From positions 124,001 to 188,000 of the forward strand of contig NZ_MWQY01000006.1 of the NCBI RefSeq assembly GCF_002087085.1: 64,000 bases of DNA, read 5' to 3'. The translations under genes and the position numbers were made by a program. Source of the stretch: Marispirochaeta aestuarii. Lineage in GTDB: Bacteria > Spirochaetota > Spirochaetia > JC444 > Marispirochaetaceae. Positions within the stretch are counted from its first letter, which is position 1. Every line of letters starts with the position of its first letter. Shown here in pieces: positions 18,251 through 28,053 of this stretch. The notes beneath the pieces are model-generated. The model ran no database searches. It saw nothing but the letters and a program-made list of their open reading frames with translations, and had not been told where the DNA came from.

Positions 18251-19477
18251 TCAGGATACTACAGGAACACTGTACTCAATCCCCAGCTGACTGCAGAGCT
18301 CCCGCAGGAAAAATCCCACATCGCTGACCACGCCGATTGCCTGGCCCGATCCCCGGTCGGAAAGTTTTGTAACCACCGCCGGATTGATATCCACGCAGAC
18401 TGTTTTTACCCAGGAAGGAGTCATATTCCCCGTTCCGATAGAGTGAAGCATGCTGGAAAGCATCAGCAGCAAGTCCGTCTCTTTCATGATTTCGGCGTAC
18501 TGACGCTGAGCTTCTATCATATCGTTCACGGTTTCCGGCAGCGGGCCGTCATCCCTGATGGAGCCGGCCAGACAGTAGGGGATTCCGGATTTAATCACCT
18601 GATACATGAGACCTCCCGTAAGGTCCCCCGCTTCTATGGCTCCCCGGATTGAACCGTAACCGTAAATACGGTTAATGGCCCGCATGTGATGATTATGTCC
18701 TCCATGGGTGGGTTCCCCGCTTTTCGTATCAACCCCCAGGGAAGTCCCGTAGAAAAAATCCTCCAGATCATGAACCGCTACGGCATTGCCTCCAAGAAAC
18801 CCCTGTATGTAGCCTTCCCGGATCATCGCGGCCAGAGCCTCTTTGCCGCCGGTATGGACAACTACAGGTCCGCAGACAACAACGGTACGTCCGCCTCTCT
18901 CCTTCAGGCGCCTCAGATCTTCCGCTATCCGGGCCGCCGCAACGGCGTAGCTCCGTTCCGAGGAGACATCGTTGGACATGAAGGAAAAACTCTCCGCCTT
19001 TCCTTCGATCCTGGGGGGATAAACACGAACAGAATCGCTGCCGCAGAGGATTTCATCTCCCTTCTTCAGGTCCCGCAGTTTGGTGCATATCAGCCGGTCT
19101 CCGGATCTGACGACAGCCGCGTCCATCCGCTGTTCCTCCACAGGTACCCAGCGTCCTCCCGTAAACACTTCGCTCCGGTGATTGGTGGTGGAGTAAAAGC
19201 CTTCCGGGGCGTGCCTGTCCCGGTCGACAACATGGAATTCCCCTTCACTGGCGCCCTTCTCAAATACACCGAGAGGAGTCAGTTTGGAAAGCAGCAGCTC
19301 TTTCGGCTCCGCTCCGGAAATTGAGATCTCTATTCGGGAAGTATTTTCCGGACGTTTTCCAAAATGAAAATTGTCTATGGTGTAATCAAATCCTTCCGTT
19401 ATAATCAGGTTCAGGATTTCCGAAAGGAGGCCATTGTCTATCAGATGGCCTTCGCTGATAATCGTGAGGGGTTCCAT
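18251..19477 (-). CDS. TIGR00300 / LOR-SDH-domain protein (ornithine cyclodeaminase-type candidate)
   Basis: 408 residues matching the TIGR00300 (LOR/SDH conserved domain) family: GHLIDNGLLSEILN at the start, HHMRAINRIYGYG in the middle and a C-terminal NAD-binding part. Related domains form the C-terminal half of cyanobacterial AgrE/ArgZ, and an archaeal homologue has been reported to convert ornithine to proline. That activity is therefore plausible but not proven here. Its ATG follows directly on the cupin stop (TGA-ATG) with AGGAGG inside the cupin end, so the two are translationally coupled. Its stop lies 8 nt from the metR stop. Confidence 0.8.
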   Translation of the reverse strand: MEPLTIISEGHLIDNGLLSEILNLIITEGFDYTIDNFHFGKRPENTSRIEISISGAEPKELLLSKLTPLGVFEKGASEGEFHVVDRDRHAPEGFYSTTNHRSEVFTGGRWVPVEEQRMDAAVVRSGDRLICTKLRDLKKGDEILCGSDSVRVYPPRIEGKAESFSFMSNDVSSERSYAVAAARIAEDLRRLKERGGRTVVVCGPVVVHTGGKEALAAMIREGYIQGFLGGNAVAVHDLEDFFYGTSLGVDTKSGEPTHGGHNHHMRAINRIYGYGSIRGAIEAGDLTGGLMYQVIKSGIPYCLAGSIRDDGPLPETVNDMIEAQRQYAEIMKETDLLLMLSSMLHSIGTGNMTPSWVKTVCVDINPAVVTKLSDRGSGQAIGVVSDVGFFLRELCSQLGIEYSVPVVS

Positions 19478-19867
19478 TCAGTTCCTCCTGGCTGACTCTG
19501 ATTCATCCTGACGATGGGCTGCCTCCGGCGAGAAGGCTGGAAAACAGACCGAAACATACTCCGTCTCTTCACTGAAGGGATTGGCGTAACGCACCAGGGC
19601 CCCGGCATTAACCTTGATGGACTCTCCGGCGGAGAGTACCATCCGTTCTCCGTTGACGGTGACCTCCTTTTTTCCCCGCAGGACCAGGGTGTACTCATCG
19701 AAATCGGGCCGCTGGGGCGGTTCGCTCCAGCCGGCGGGTGCCACCATGCGGGCAATGCTCAGGGCCTCTTCACCGGAGGAGGCCCTGCCGAAGTGTTCTT
19801 CGATGAGTTTTCCGTCCGTGGTGGGTACAATAAAAGGTTCCGTCTGTATCTGGTATCCCGTGCTCAT
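19478..19867 (-). CDS. Cupin-domain protein
   Basis: 129 residues with one cupin barrel: PPQRPDFDEYTLVLRGKKEV (motif 1 region) and SAGESIKVNAGALVRY (motif 2 region). The metal-binding histidines of classic cupins are largely absent (PDFDEY in place of HxH), so it may bind a ligand without metal. RBS GGAGGA precedes the ATG. It is the first gene of a two-gene operon with the TIGR00300 protein and probably serves the same amino-acid pathway, as sensor or accessory enzyme. Confidence 0.8.
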   Translation of the reverse strand: MSTGYQIQTEPFIVPTTDGKLIEEHFGRASSGEEALSIARMVAPAGWSEPPQRPDFDEYTLVLRGKKEVTVNGERMVLSAGESIKVNAGALVRYANPFSEETEYVSVCFPAFSPEAAHRQDESESARRN

Positions 19868-19894
19868 GATTCCTCCTTGGATTCACCCAGGAAT

Positions 19895-19947
19895 TGTACC
19901 CGGCTTTTCGGCAGAGGAAAAGTGGGTACATTTTCATGATTAATCAT
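19895..19947. repeat. Two inverted repeats between the divergent cupin and DUF1015 genes
   Basis: TGTACCC (19895-19901) and GGGTACA (19924-19930) form a perfect 7-bp inverted repeat. A separate perfect 12-bp palindrome ATGATTAATCAT lies at 19936-19947. Both are just upstream of the cupin gene and are candidate operators. Confidence 0.45.
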
Positions 19948-19967
19948 TTCCATGGGAGTCCTTCTAT

Positions 19968-20007
19968 TTGACTAGAATGCACGATCACTGGTAGTCTCAG
20001 CCTGAGA
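19968..20007 (+). promoter_or_regulatory. Promoter and start-site palindrome of the DUF1015-serC operon
   Basis: TTGACT (19968-19973) with 18-nt spacing to TAGTCT (19992-19997). The -10 overlaps a perfect inverted repeat TCTCAG-c-CTGAGA (19995-20007) at the expected transcription start, a likely repressor site. Confidence 0.55.
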
Positions 20008-20030
20008 TTTACATTGCAAGGAACCCGTTT

Positions 20031-21254
20031 ATGGCATCAATCCGACCCTTTAAGGCCCTGCGGCCGCTGCCGGAGTATGCGGCAAAGCTGGCCAGCGTAC
20101 CCTACGATGTGGTATCCACCCGGGAGGCCCGCAGCCTTGCGGAGGGAAACCGATACAGCTTTCTGCACGTGGTACGCCCGGAGATAGATCTGCCTGATTC
20201 CGTGGATATCCACGACGATGCAGTCTACGAAAAGGCGGCGGAAAACTTCTCCGCCCTTAAAACAGAGGGTGTCCTTGTTCAGGAGAACGAGGCCTCCCTT
20301 TATATTTACCGCCTCGAAATGGACGGCAGGGAGCAGATCGGTATAGCCGGCTGCTGCCTCGTAGACGAGTATGATAACGACACCATCAAAAAACACGAGT
20401 TTACCCGAAAGGCCAAAGAGGACGATCGGGTCCGCCACATGCTGACCCTCAGGGCCCATGCAGGACCGGTGCTGTTAACCTATCGAAGGACAGAACCCCT
20501 CGCCCGTCTGCTGGAACAGGAGAGTTCCGGAACGCCTCTTTTTGATTTTACCGCCGTCGACGGCATCCGCCACACCATCTGGCGCTGTGAAAACCCGGCA
20601 CAGATCCAGGAGGCCTTTCGGGAGGTTCCATCCCTCTACATAGCCGACGGACACCACCGTGCCGCAGGGGCCAGCCGGGTAAAAGCCCATATGCTCGCAC
20701 AGGGAATATCAGCTGACGGATCGGAGGAGTTCAGCAGCTTTCTTACGGTTATTTTTCCGTCGGATCAGCTGAATATCTTTGCCTACAACAAGTATGTACG
20801 GGACCTGGGCGAGAAAACGCCCGGGGAACTTCTATCAGCCCTGAAAGCGGATTTTCTGGTTACTCCCGCCGGCGGAGGATACCCTGAAGCCAGGGGGGAG
20901 ATTCACATGTACCTGGAGAGCAGCTGGTACAGGCTGGCGTTCAAAAACCCGCAGACCGATTCTACAGATCCGGTCTCCGCCCTGGATCTCTCCCGCTTTG
21001 AAAAGCTTCTTCTTGAGCCCATCCTGGGCATCGAGGACCAGCGGAGTTCCCAGCGGATCGACTTTGAAGGGGGGATCGGAAGTCCGGAAAAGCTGGCTGA
21101 ACGGGTAGACCGGGAAGGGGGTACGGCTTTTACCTTTTATCCCGTCAGCGTCGAGGAGCTGATGCGGGTTTCCGACGCCGGAATGGTCATGCCTCCCAAG
21201 TCAACCTGGTTCGCCCCGAAGCTGCGTTCCGGGCTTCTTGTTCATGAGTTCTAA
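20031..21254 (+). CDS. DUF1015-family protein linked to serine biosynthesis
   Basis: 407 residues. The start (IRPFKALRPLPEYAAKLASVPYDVV) and the central KHEFTRKAKEDDRVRHM and ADGHHRAAGA segments are hallmarks of DUF1015. The biochemical function is not established, to my knowledge. In several phyla the gene sits directly before serC, as here (its stop is about 20 nt from the serC start), so a role in serine or 3-phosphohydroxypyruvate metabolism is a reasonable guess. RBS AAGGA, 9 nt from the ATG. Confidence 0.88.
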   Translation: MASIRPFKALRPLPEYAAKLASVPYDVVSTREARSLAEGNRYSFLHVVRPEIDLPDSVDIHDDAVYEKAAENFSALKTEGVLVQENEASLYIYRLEMDGREQIGIAGCCLVDEYDNDTIKKHEFTRKAKEDDRVRHMLTLRAHAGPVLLTYRRTEPLARLLEQESSGTPLFDFTAVDGIRHTIWRCENPAQIQEAFREVPSLYIADGHHRAAGASRVKAHMLAQGISADGSEEFSSFLTVIFPSDQLNIFAYNKYVRDLGEKTPGELLSALKADFLVTPAGGGYPEARGEIHMYLESSWYRLAFKNPQTDSTDPVSALDLSRFEKLLLEPILGIEDQRSSQRIDFEGGIGSPEKLAERVDREGGTAFTFYPVSVEELMRVSDAGMVMPPKSTWFAPKLRSGLLVHEF

Positions 21255-21273
21255 AAACAGAAGGAGAAAAAAG

Positions 21274-22356
21274 ATGAGAAAATACAACTTTTACGCCGGC
21301 CCCTCGACCCTTCCCGTGGAGGTTCTGGAGGAGCTGAAAGAAGAGATAGCCGACTACCACGGAGAAGGCCTCTCGATGATAGAGACCAGTCACCGCAGCC
21401 CCATGTACGACAGGGTCCATGAAGAGACCATCGAGCTTTTTCACGAACTCATGGGAATCCCGGTAAACTACAAGGTTCTCTTCATAGGCGGCGGTGCCAC
21501 CCTGCAGTTCGGTATGGTCCCCATGAACCTGCTGAAACCCGGGACCGTCGGGGAATATGTAAAGAGCGGCAGCTGGGCGGGGAAGGCGATAAGCGATGCA
21601 CGAACCATAGGTCAGGTACGAATACTCTGGGACGGGAAGGATTCAGGCTACACAGCCCTGCCGGACCCCGTATCCCTGAAACCGGGAAATGACGCTGCCT
21701 ATCTCCATCTGACCTCCAACGAAACCATCGGCGGAGTCCAGTGGAAGGCTTTCCCTAAAACCGGCGACATCCCGCTGGTGGCGGACATGTCTTCCGACAT
21801 CCTGAGCAGGACCTTCGATGTCAGGGACTTCGGACTCATCTACGCGGGAGCCCAGAAGAATATCGGCCCGGCAGGAGTTACCGTGGTAATTATCCGGGAT
21901 GACCTGGCCGCCGCATCCCCGGAAAACCTGCCGGCATACCTGCGATACAAAATCCACGCCGAAAAGAACTCCCTCTACAACACCCCGCCGGTTTTTGCGA
22001 TCTATGCGATAAACAAGGTGCTCAGGTGGCTCAAGGCACGGGGAGGAGTCGCGGGAATCGAAAAGCTCAACACACAGAAAGCGGAAGCCATCTACTCGGT
22101 TATCGACGGGAACCCCGGCTTCTACTCATCCCCGGTGGAAAAGAGCGTCAGGTCCCGGATGAACGTCGTGTTCAGGCTTCCCTCTGAGGAGCTGGAAAAA
22201 GAGTTTATTACCAGGGCAAAGGACAAGGGCATGCTGGGCCTCAAAGGCCACCGCGACGTCGGCGGCTGCAGGGCCTCCCTCTATAACGCCCTTCCCCTGG
22301 AGGGAGCCAGGGCTCTGGCCGACTTGATGAAGGACTTCGCCGCCGAAAAAGGCTAA
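21274..22356 (+). CDS. serC: Phosphoserine aminotransferase
   Basis: 360 residues from ATG 21274, chosen because AGAAGGAG lies just upstream and MRKYNFYAGPSTLPVEVL matches SerC N-termini; an earlier in-frame start lacks support. The PLP-binding lysine is Lys195 (AGAQKNIGPAG). It converts 3-phosphohydroxypyruvate and glutamate to phosphoserine. It is co-transcribed with DUF1015; serA and serB are not in the window. Confidence 0.96.
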   Translation: MRKYNFYAGPSTLPVEVLEELKEEIADYHGEGLSMIETSHRSPMYDRVHEETIELFHELMGIPVNYKVLFIGGGATLQFGMVPMNLLKPGTVGEYVKSGSWAGKAISDARTIGQVRILWDGKDSGYTALPDPVSLKPGNDAAYLHLTSNETIGGVQWKAFPKTGDIPLVADMSSDILSRTFDVRDFGLIYAGAQKNIGPAGVTVVIIRDDLAAASPENLPAYLRYKIHAEKNSLYNTPPVFAIYAINKVLRWLKARGGVAGIEKLNTQKAEAIYSVIDGNPGFYSSPVEKSVRSRMNVVFRLPSEELEKEFITRAKDKGMLGLKGHRDVGGCRASLYNALPLEGARALADLMKDFAAEKG

Positions 22357-22432
22357 GGGACGCCCGCCATTTGAATCCCGCCGTGATCATTAGTAGCTTG
22401 TATGTAGTACACGAAACAATCGGGAGGTTACT

Positions 22433-22777
22433 ATGTACGCTACTATTGATCGCGAAACCTTAAAAAAGAAACTCGACAATCACGAAGATATACATCTCAT
22501 AGAAGTTCTGGCGGAAAAGGAGTTCCAGCGTCTCCATATAAAGGGAGCCGAACATATCCAGTTCGGCGAAATCGGTAAAATCGCGAAGCAGCGCTTCAAA
22601 CCTGATGACGAAATCATCGTCTACTGTGCCGACAAGGCGTGCAAAGCCAGTCCCACGGCAGCGAAAAAGCTGGACACCATGGGTTTTACCAATGTGTATG
22701 ATTACGAAGAAGGTAAAAAGGACTGGGTAGAAGCAGGCTATCCTGTCGAGGGCAGGGAAGCGGGCGCACACGCCTAG
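22433..22777 (+). CDS. Single-domain rhodanese-like protein
   Basis: 114 residues, one rhodanese domain. The active-site Cys is Cys65 at the start of the loop CADKAC, with a second Cys70. The loop has six positions, fitting sulfurtransferases rather than phosphatases. No signal peptide, so cytoplasmic. RBS GGGAGG precedes the ATG. The UPF0182 reading frame begins 8 nt after its stop, so they form one transcription unit. Role: persulfide transfer or detoxification; partners unknown. Confidence 0.88.
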   Translation: MYATIDRETLKKKLDNHEDIHLIEVLAEKEFQRLHIKGAEHIQFGEIGKIAKQRFKPDDEIIVYCADKACKASPTAAKKLDTMGFTNVYDYEEGKKDWVEAGYPVEGREAGAHA

Positions 22778-22785
22778 GGGGAAAC

Positions 22786-25628
22786 ATGTATATACTGCTC
22801 TTTTCCCTCATCGTTGCCCTGGGCGCCGGGTCGATTTATCTCGGCATACTTAAACATAAGAAATTACCCGTCGTTACCGGATTGCTTATCCTGATTTCTC
22901 TGGCGGTCTTTATCTGGTTTATGGGATTCTGGGCGGAAAAACTCTGGTTTGAATCCCTGGGATATTCGGAACGCTTCTGGACCGAGTTTTTTGCACGCCT
23001 GGCGAGCGGAGGCTCGTTTCTGCTGTTCGGAGCACTCTTTATCCTTCTCTTCACCTTCTCCATACCGGGAATGGCGCGTACCGTCCGGCTCGTCCTCAGC
23101 GGATTCGGCGCCCTCCTCGGAGTCTTCATCGGTTCGACCCAATGGCAATCGGTGCTGCGATTTTTCAACAGAATAGACTCAGGGATAACTGATCCCCTGC
23201 TCAACATGGATGCATGGTTCTACCTGTTTACGCTGCCCTTTATCGATACAATTTACGGTTTTCTTATAAGCCTCGCTGTTATCAGCCTTATTGTGGGTAT
23301 TATTGCGAGTCTTCCCCGGGGAGCGCATTTCCTGCGGGGAGAATATGGTCAATTGCAGGACGAGACGGGTCCGGGATACGGCAGCGGGCTCATTATTGCC
23401 GCCGCTCTTTTTCTGCTGTTCCTTTCCGCAGGAAAAATACTGGGACGCTTTCACCTGATGTATGCCTACGGCGGTACGGTCAGCGGTCCCGGATGGACGG
23501 ACCACCATATACGGCTGCCGGCACTGCTGATCGCGGCTTTTACAGGAGGCGCCGGAGCTGTGCTGCTGATGATTCCGGCGTTTCGAAATCTCACGGGTAA
23601 ACTGTCGGCCAGGCTCGTGACAAAGCGTCTGCCCCGGGAGATTCACTCCGTTCTTGGATTGTATGGTGGGGTTGCGGTTCTGTGGTTCATGGCCCTTCTG
23701 CTTGCCCCATGGCTCGCCCAGTCTCTGCTGGTCGCCCCGAATGAACTGACCTACGAAAGACCCTACATAGGGTATAACATCGAGTACACCAGGAAAGCCT
23801 TCAAGTTAGACGACATCCGGGAAGAGGAATATCCTGTAGGGGGTGACTTTACCCGTCGCACTGCGGAGGAGAACCGCGGTGTTATCGCCAATACCAGACT
23901 CTGGGACTGGCGGGCTCTGAGTTCCGTCTATCAGCAGTTCCAGGAGATACGTCTCTATTACGAATTCGGCGACATCGATGTAGACCGGTACATGATAAAC
24001 GGCCGCAGGCAGGCGGTAATGGTGGCGGCCCGTGAAATGGAGACCTCGAATCTCCCCGCGGACAGCCGGAACTTCGTGAATACCCGTTTCAAATACACCC
24101 ATGGTTACGGGATAGCCATGAACAATGTCAACGAATTCACCTCCTCGGGACTGCCTGAACTGCTGATCCGGGATATACCGCCTCAAAGCGATATCGCGTC
24201 ACTGCGGGTCGAACGCCCGGAAATCTACTACAGCGAACGCAGCGATTCCCACGTGGTGGTGAACAGCAGTGAAGAGGAGTTCGATTACCCCGAAGGGGAC
24301 AGCAACAGGTACGTCCATTACGAGGGAGACGGTGGAGTCCGGATCAGCAGCCTTTTCCGGAAATTCATTTTCGGGTACCTTTTCGACGGCACCAGTTTCC
24401 TGCTTTCGAGCTATCCCACCGCCGAAAGCCGTATCATGTTTCATCGCAATATACGCGACCGGGTCATGAATCTGGCCCCCTTTCTGGAACTCGACGGTGA
24501 TCCGTATATCGTTCTGGTGAACGGTGAACTGCGCTGGATTATCGATGCCTATACGACAGCTGACTCCTACCCCTACAGTGATCATTTTGTCGATGATCCC
24601 TTCAATCCGGAAAGCGAAGGACCACGGACCAATTTGACGGAAAGCCTTTCAGGTCTTCCGCGGGGCACAAACTATATCCGCAACTCCATCAAAGGGGTTG
24701 TCAATCCCTACAACGGGGACGTTGATTTTTAAGTATACGATAGCGAAGACCCCATTATACGGGTCTGGCAGAGGATATATCCGGAACTCTTCAAAGAAAA
24801 AAACGAGATGCCGGAGGAGCTCCGACAGCATGTCCGCTATCCCGCGGATTTCCTGCAGGTACAGGGAGCGGTATATGCCCGGTATCATATGCGGAACCCT
24901 GAAGTCTTCTACAATCAGGAGGACCTCTGGGTCAGAGCCACGGAGAAGTATTATGATTCCGTCCAGCCCGTCGAACCATACTACATAATGTGGGAGCGAC
25001 CGGGTTCGGATGAACCTGAGTTCATACTGATGCTGCCCTATACACCGAAAAGCAAGCAGGTGCTGATCGGCTGGATCGCCGGGGTCAGCGATCCGGAGAA
25101 CTACGGCGATTCATCGCCTACCGGTTCCCCAAGGAACAACGTATACTCGGACCCCAGCAGATGGAAACGAAGATTGACCAGGACAGCTTCCTTTCCGGGC
25201 AGCTCTCGCTCTGGAACCAGCGGGGTTCAAATGTCATTCGCGGCAATGTGCTGGTCCTGCCGTTAAACGGGACCCTGCTGTATGTGGAACCGATCTACCT
25301 GCAGTCGGAGACGGCGGCGTATCCCGAACTGCGAATGGTTGTACTCATGCATAAAGACACCATGGTCTACGCCGAAACCCTGGATTCAGCCCTGGAAAAA
25401 CTCTATGCCGCAGGATCGGAGGCAGAAGCAGAAACCGGGCAGTCGAAAACGGTAACAGCGACGGCATCAGGGGACGCTTCCGGGAAGGAGAAGCAGGAAC
25501 TGATTCGGCAGGCCGCCGAGGCTTTTGATGCCTATATTCAGAACACCGGCAGCAGCGACTTCGACGCCGCCGCGTCCGAACTCCGGAGACTGCAGAAACT
25601 TCTGAACGAACTCACCGCCCGGGATTGA
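22786..25628 (+). pseudogene. UPF0182 (COG1615) large membrane protein, broken by a stop codon and a frameshift
   Basis: The first 648 codons encode an N-terminal membrane region (about seven helices) and the start of the extracytoplasmic part of UPF0182. They end at an in-frame TAA (24730-24732). The same frame then continues with family-like sequence (VYDSEDPIIRVWQRIYPELF), so the stop replaces what is probably a Tyr codon. Near 25106-25114 the frame shifts: reading resumes as FIAYRFPKEQ...METKIDQD...SLWNQRGSNVIRGN in the next frame, consistent with loss of one T. Together the parts give about 946 residues, a normal family length. Function of intact members is unknown. Confidence 0.85.
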
Positions 25629-25658
25629 GTACCTGCTGTACGGCCATCCGGCTGAGGG

Positions 25659-27068
25659 TCACGCTGCGCCTTCGCCAATACCGAAGAAGCAGAGATAGGT
25701 TCCGTCATTAATCAGTCTCTGCAGATAGACCGCCAGCTCCATCAGGTGGTAATCCCCCCACATGCAGGATTCGCCCCGGGGAACACCGGGGCTGTCCGGC
25801 TCGTGGTCCCAGCCGTTCGGCCTGTGATATACAGCGTGAAGCAGCAGTCCCTGATGATCCCTGTCTTTTGAAAGATAGGGATACCGGAAGAGGGAGCGCG
25901 CAACGGTCAGGCCTGTTTTTACATAGCGTGTTCCTGCTTCGGAATCACCTGAAGAGTCAAGCAGGCGACCAAGCCGCAGCAGGCCCTGGGCGGAAATCGC
26001 TGCTGCGGAACTGTCCACCGGTTCATGGGAATTGAAAGGGTCTGCAGCCTGGTCTCGATACCCCGGCATCTTTGCGAGTCCCGGAGCGCCTGTGTCCCAG
26101 TAGGGGATACCGTCTGTGGGAGTCTCACTGATATAGAAATCCGCCACCGCGGCGGCACATTCCACACATCGGTTTACAACAGACTCTCTGTCGGGAAGCT
26201 GAGGAATCCCGCTTTTCGCTACATACTCATCGGAAAGTCCGGAAAAGAACTCCGCCAGTTCCGCGTAGCCGCAGAGTATCCAGGCCAGTCCCCGGGTCCA
26301 GGTGGAAAAAGGCGAGTACCCCTGCTGCGTCGAAGGACAGCGATAGCTGCCGTTACGGGTGTTGAAAATCGATTCATGAACCACCCTGCCCCGGAGGTCC
26401 CATATATCCCGGCCGCTTCCAAAGTAGACATTGTATCGGGCGGTTGTTTCGGCATGCTGAAGAAGCCTGGTCAGCAGGTCGACCTCCCTGTCCTGCTCCT
26501 CTTTCAGCCGCTGCCCCAGCAGATGCCCCAGAGCCAGAACCCGCAGGGAACGAAGGGTATCGGAAAAAAGGGAGTGGGGACCATTGAAGGAGTAGATATA
26601 ACCCAGGTCCTCTTCGACAGCCGTCCATCGTGAAGCCTGTACCGCCCCGGAAAGCCTGAGGGCCAGTTCATAATAACGACGTTCCCAGGGATTCTCCTCT
26701 ATTTTACCTTCAGCCATAAGCCGCAGGAGGTTGCCGTAGGTACTCACGTTATTGAACCCGTGATCATGAACCCCCGTGTGGCTTACATGGGGCGCCATAT
26801 GGTCGATGGTCCCCTTCCTGCCCAGATCCAGAAACTGCGGATCTCCGGAGGCATCAAACTGGTACAAAGCGTTGCCGAACATAAATCCCTGGGTCCAGTC
26901 CGTCCAGCCCCTGGAGGTATAACGCCCGCCCACGGTAAAGACCGGACTTCCCTGTGCGGGATTCCAGGTCTGAGCCAAACGGAGGATTTTATCCCCGGCG
27001 AGGTTAAAAAAAGCATCCACCCCGGAGGATAAATCCCGGGGTACAATCGAGCTGTCCACCTGTATCAT
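25659..27068 (-). CDS. Glycoside hydrolase, GH88-like unsaturated glucuronyl hydrolase family
   Basis: 469 residues with the alternating helices of an (alpha/alpha)6 barrel. Conserved stretches include TDWTQGFMFGNALYQF, HDHGFNNVSTYGNLLRLM (a likely catalytic Asp) and GYSPFSTWTRGLAWILCGYAEL, which resembles the GH88 QGYADDSAWARGQAW segment. Such enzymes remove the unsaturated uronic acid left at the non-reducing end by polysaccharide lyases. No signal peptide, so it would act on imported oligosaccharides. No lyase or transporter gene adjoins it. Confidence 0.72.
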   Translation of the reverse strand: MIQVDSSIVPRDLSSGVDAFFNLAGDKILRLAQTWNPAQGSPVFTVGGRYTSRGWTDWTQGFMFGNALYQFDASGDPQFLDLGRKGTIDHMAPHVSHTGVHDHGFNNVSTYGNLLRLMAEGKIEENPWERRYYELALRLSGAVQASRWTAVEEDLGYIYSFNGPHSLFSDTLRSLRVLALGHLLGQRLKEEQDREVDLLTRLLQHAETTARYNVYFGSGRDIWDLRGRVVHESIFNTRNGSYRCPSTQQGYSPFSTWTRGLAWILCGYAELAEFFSGLSDEYVAKSGIPQLPDRESVVNRCVECAAAVADFYISETPTDGIPYWDTGAPGLAKMPGYRDQAADPFNSHEPVDSSAAAISAQGLLRLGRLLDSSGDSEAGTRYVKTGLTVARSLFRYPYLSKDRDHQGLLLHAVYHRPNGWDHEPDSPGVPRGESCMWGDYHLMELAVYLQRLINDGTYLCFFGIGEGAA

Positions 27069-27162
27069 TGCTGCAATCTCCCTTCCTTATTTGTCAGTAC
27101 TTCTGCCTTAATCAAAGTATAAACCCCGCAGGGCCTGAGTCAATTTCTTCCCGCTTCGGGAA

Positions 27163-27191
27163 TTGCATCGAAACACCAATAATTCTATACT
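27163..27191 (+). promoter_or_regulatory. Promoter of the binding-protein/diguanylate-cyclase operon, possibly leaderless
   Basis: TTGCAT (27163-27168), a 17-nt spacer and TATACT (27186-27191). The -10 ends only 6 nt before the ATG at 27198, so transcription should start at or next to the start codon. Confidence 0.6.
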
Positions 27192-27197
27192 TCAGGC

Positions 27198-28052
27198 ATG
27201 AAACTTCGCATTTTGCTGTTAACAGCAGCATGTATACTGGGGCTCCAGACCCTGATTCAGGCGGAAACAGTTAAAATCGGGGTTTTTCCTTCCAACGAAC
27301 CGGCAAAACTGTACCAGGTAATGGAATATTTTGGGGACTATCTTTCGGAAAAGACCGGCGACGACATTTCCGTGATCGTCAGTCATGACTATACCGAACT
27401 GGGATTACGTTTCCGGGAGGGGTCCATCGATATTGCCTGGCTCAACACCCTTACCTATGTTCGCCTGAAGTCCGTCATACCCGGAATCCGCTACCTGGCA
27501 ACCTACATGGAACGCAATGAACGGACAGGAGAGATAATTCCCTATTACCGGTCGAATATCGTCAGCCTGAAGTCCTCGGGTTTCTCGTCCCTTGAGGACA
27601 TCAGGGACCGGCTTTTTGCCTTTACCGACCCCTCTTCCACCTCCGGCTACGCCTACCCCAATATGATGCTGAAACAGAGAGGTATTGATCCGGAAAGCTA
27701 TTTCAGGAAGGTGTTTTACCTCAGGCAGCATGACAGGGTAGTCGAAGCCCTGCGCCACGGCTCCATCGCGGCGGGGGCCATATCCGACGGTACCCTGTCT
27801 GCCGCCATTCGCAGATATGGAGATATCTTTACCGTACTTGCAGAATCGGACCCGATTCCCCTCGATGCGATTGTAAGCACGGAAGTCTTCCCTTCCGTAA
27901 AAATCAAGGCATACCGGGACGCCCTGCTTTCCATGCCCGGCGACCATCAATTCCTTCGTGCCATGAAGGAGACTCTCGGATGGAACGCCGCGGGGTTCGC
28001 AGTTCTTGACAATGCTTTCTACGACAGTGTCAGGGAGGCCTTGAAGCAATAG
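27198..28052 (+). CDS. PhnD-like periplasmic phosphate/phosphonate-type binding protein
   Basis: 284 residues with a cleavable signal peptide (cleavage near residue 22, LIQAE). The body follows the PhnD/periplasmic type-2 binding fold: VKIGVFPSNEPAKLYQVMEY, GLRFREGSIDIAWLNTLTYV, and FTDPSSTSGYAYPNMMLKQRGID, the anion-binding loop. No permease or ATPase gene is nearby; instead a membrane diguanylate cyclase begins 1 nt after its stop. It is therefore more likely a sensing subunit than a transporter component. Ligand unknown. Confidence 0.85.
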   Translation: MKLRILLLTAACILGLQTLIQAETVKIGVFPSNEPAKLYQVMEYFGDYLSEKTGDDISVIVSHDYTELGLRFREGSIDIAWLNTLTYVRLKSVIPGIRYLATYMERNERTGEIIPYYRSNIVSLKSSGFSSLEDIRDRLFAFTDPSSTSGYAYPNMMLKQRGIDPESYFRKVFYLRQHDRVVEALRHGSIAAGAISDGTLSAAIRRYGDIFTVLAESDPIPLDAIVSTEVFPSVKIKAYRDALLSMPGDHQFLRAMKETLGWNAAGFAVLDNAFYDSVREALKQ

Positions 28053-28053
28053 G

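Noticed and set aside
24730-24732. TAA in the UPF0182 gene as programmed recoding
   Set aside because: No stimulatory structure or known context is evident and a frameshift follows 380 nt later, so gene decay or sequence error is simpler.
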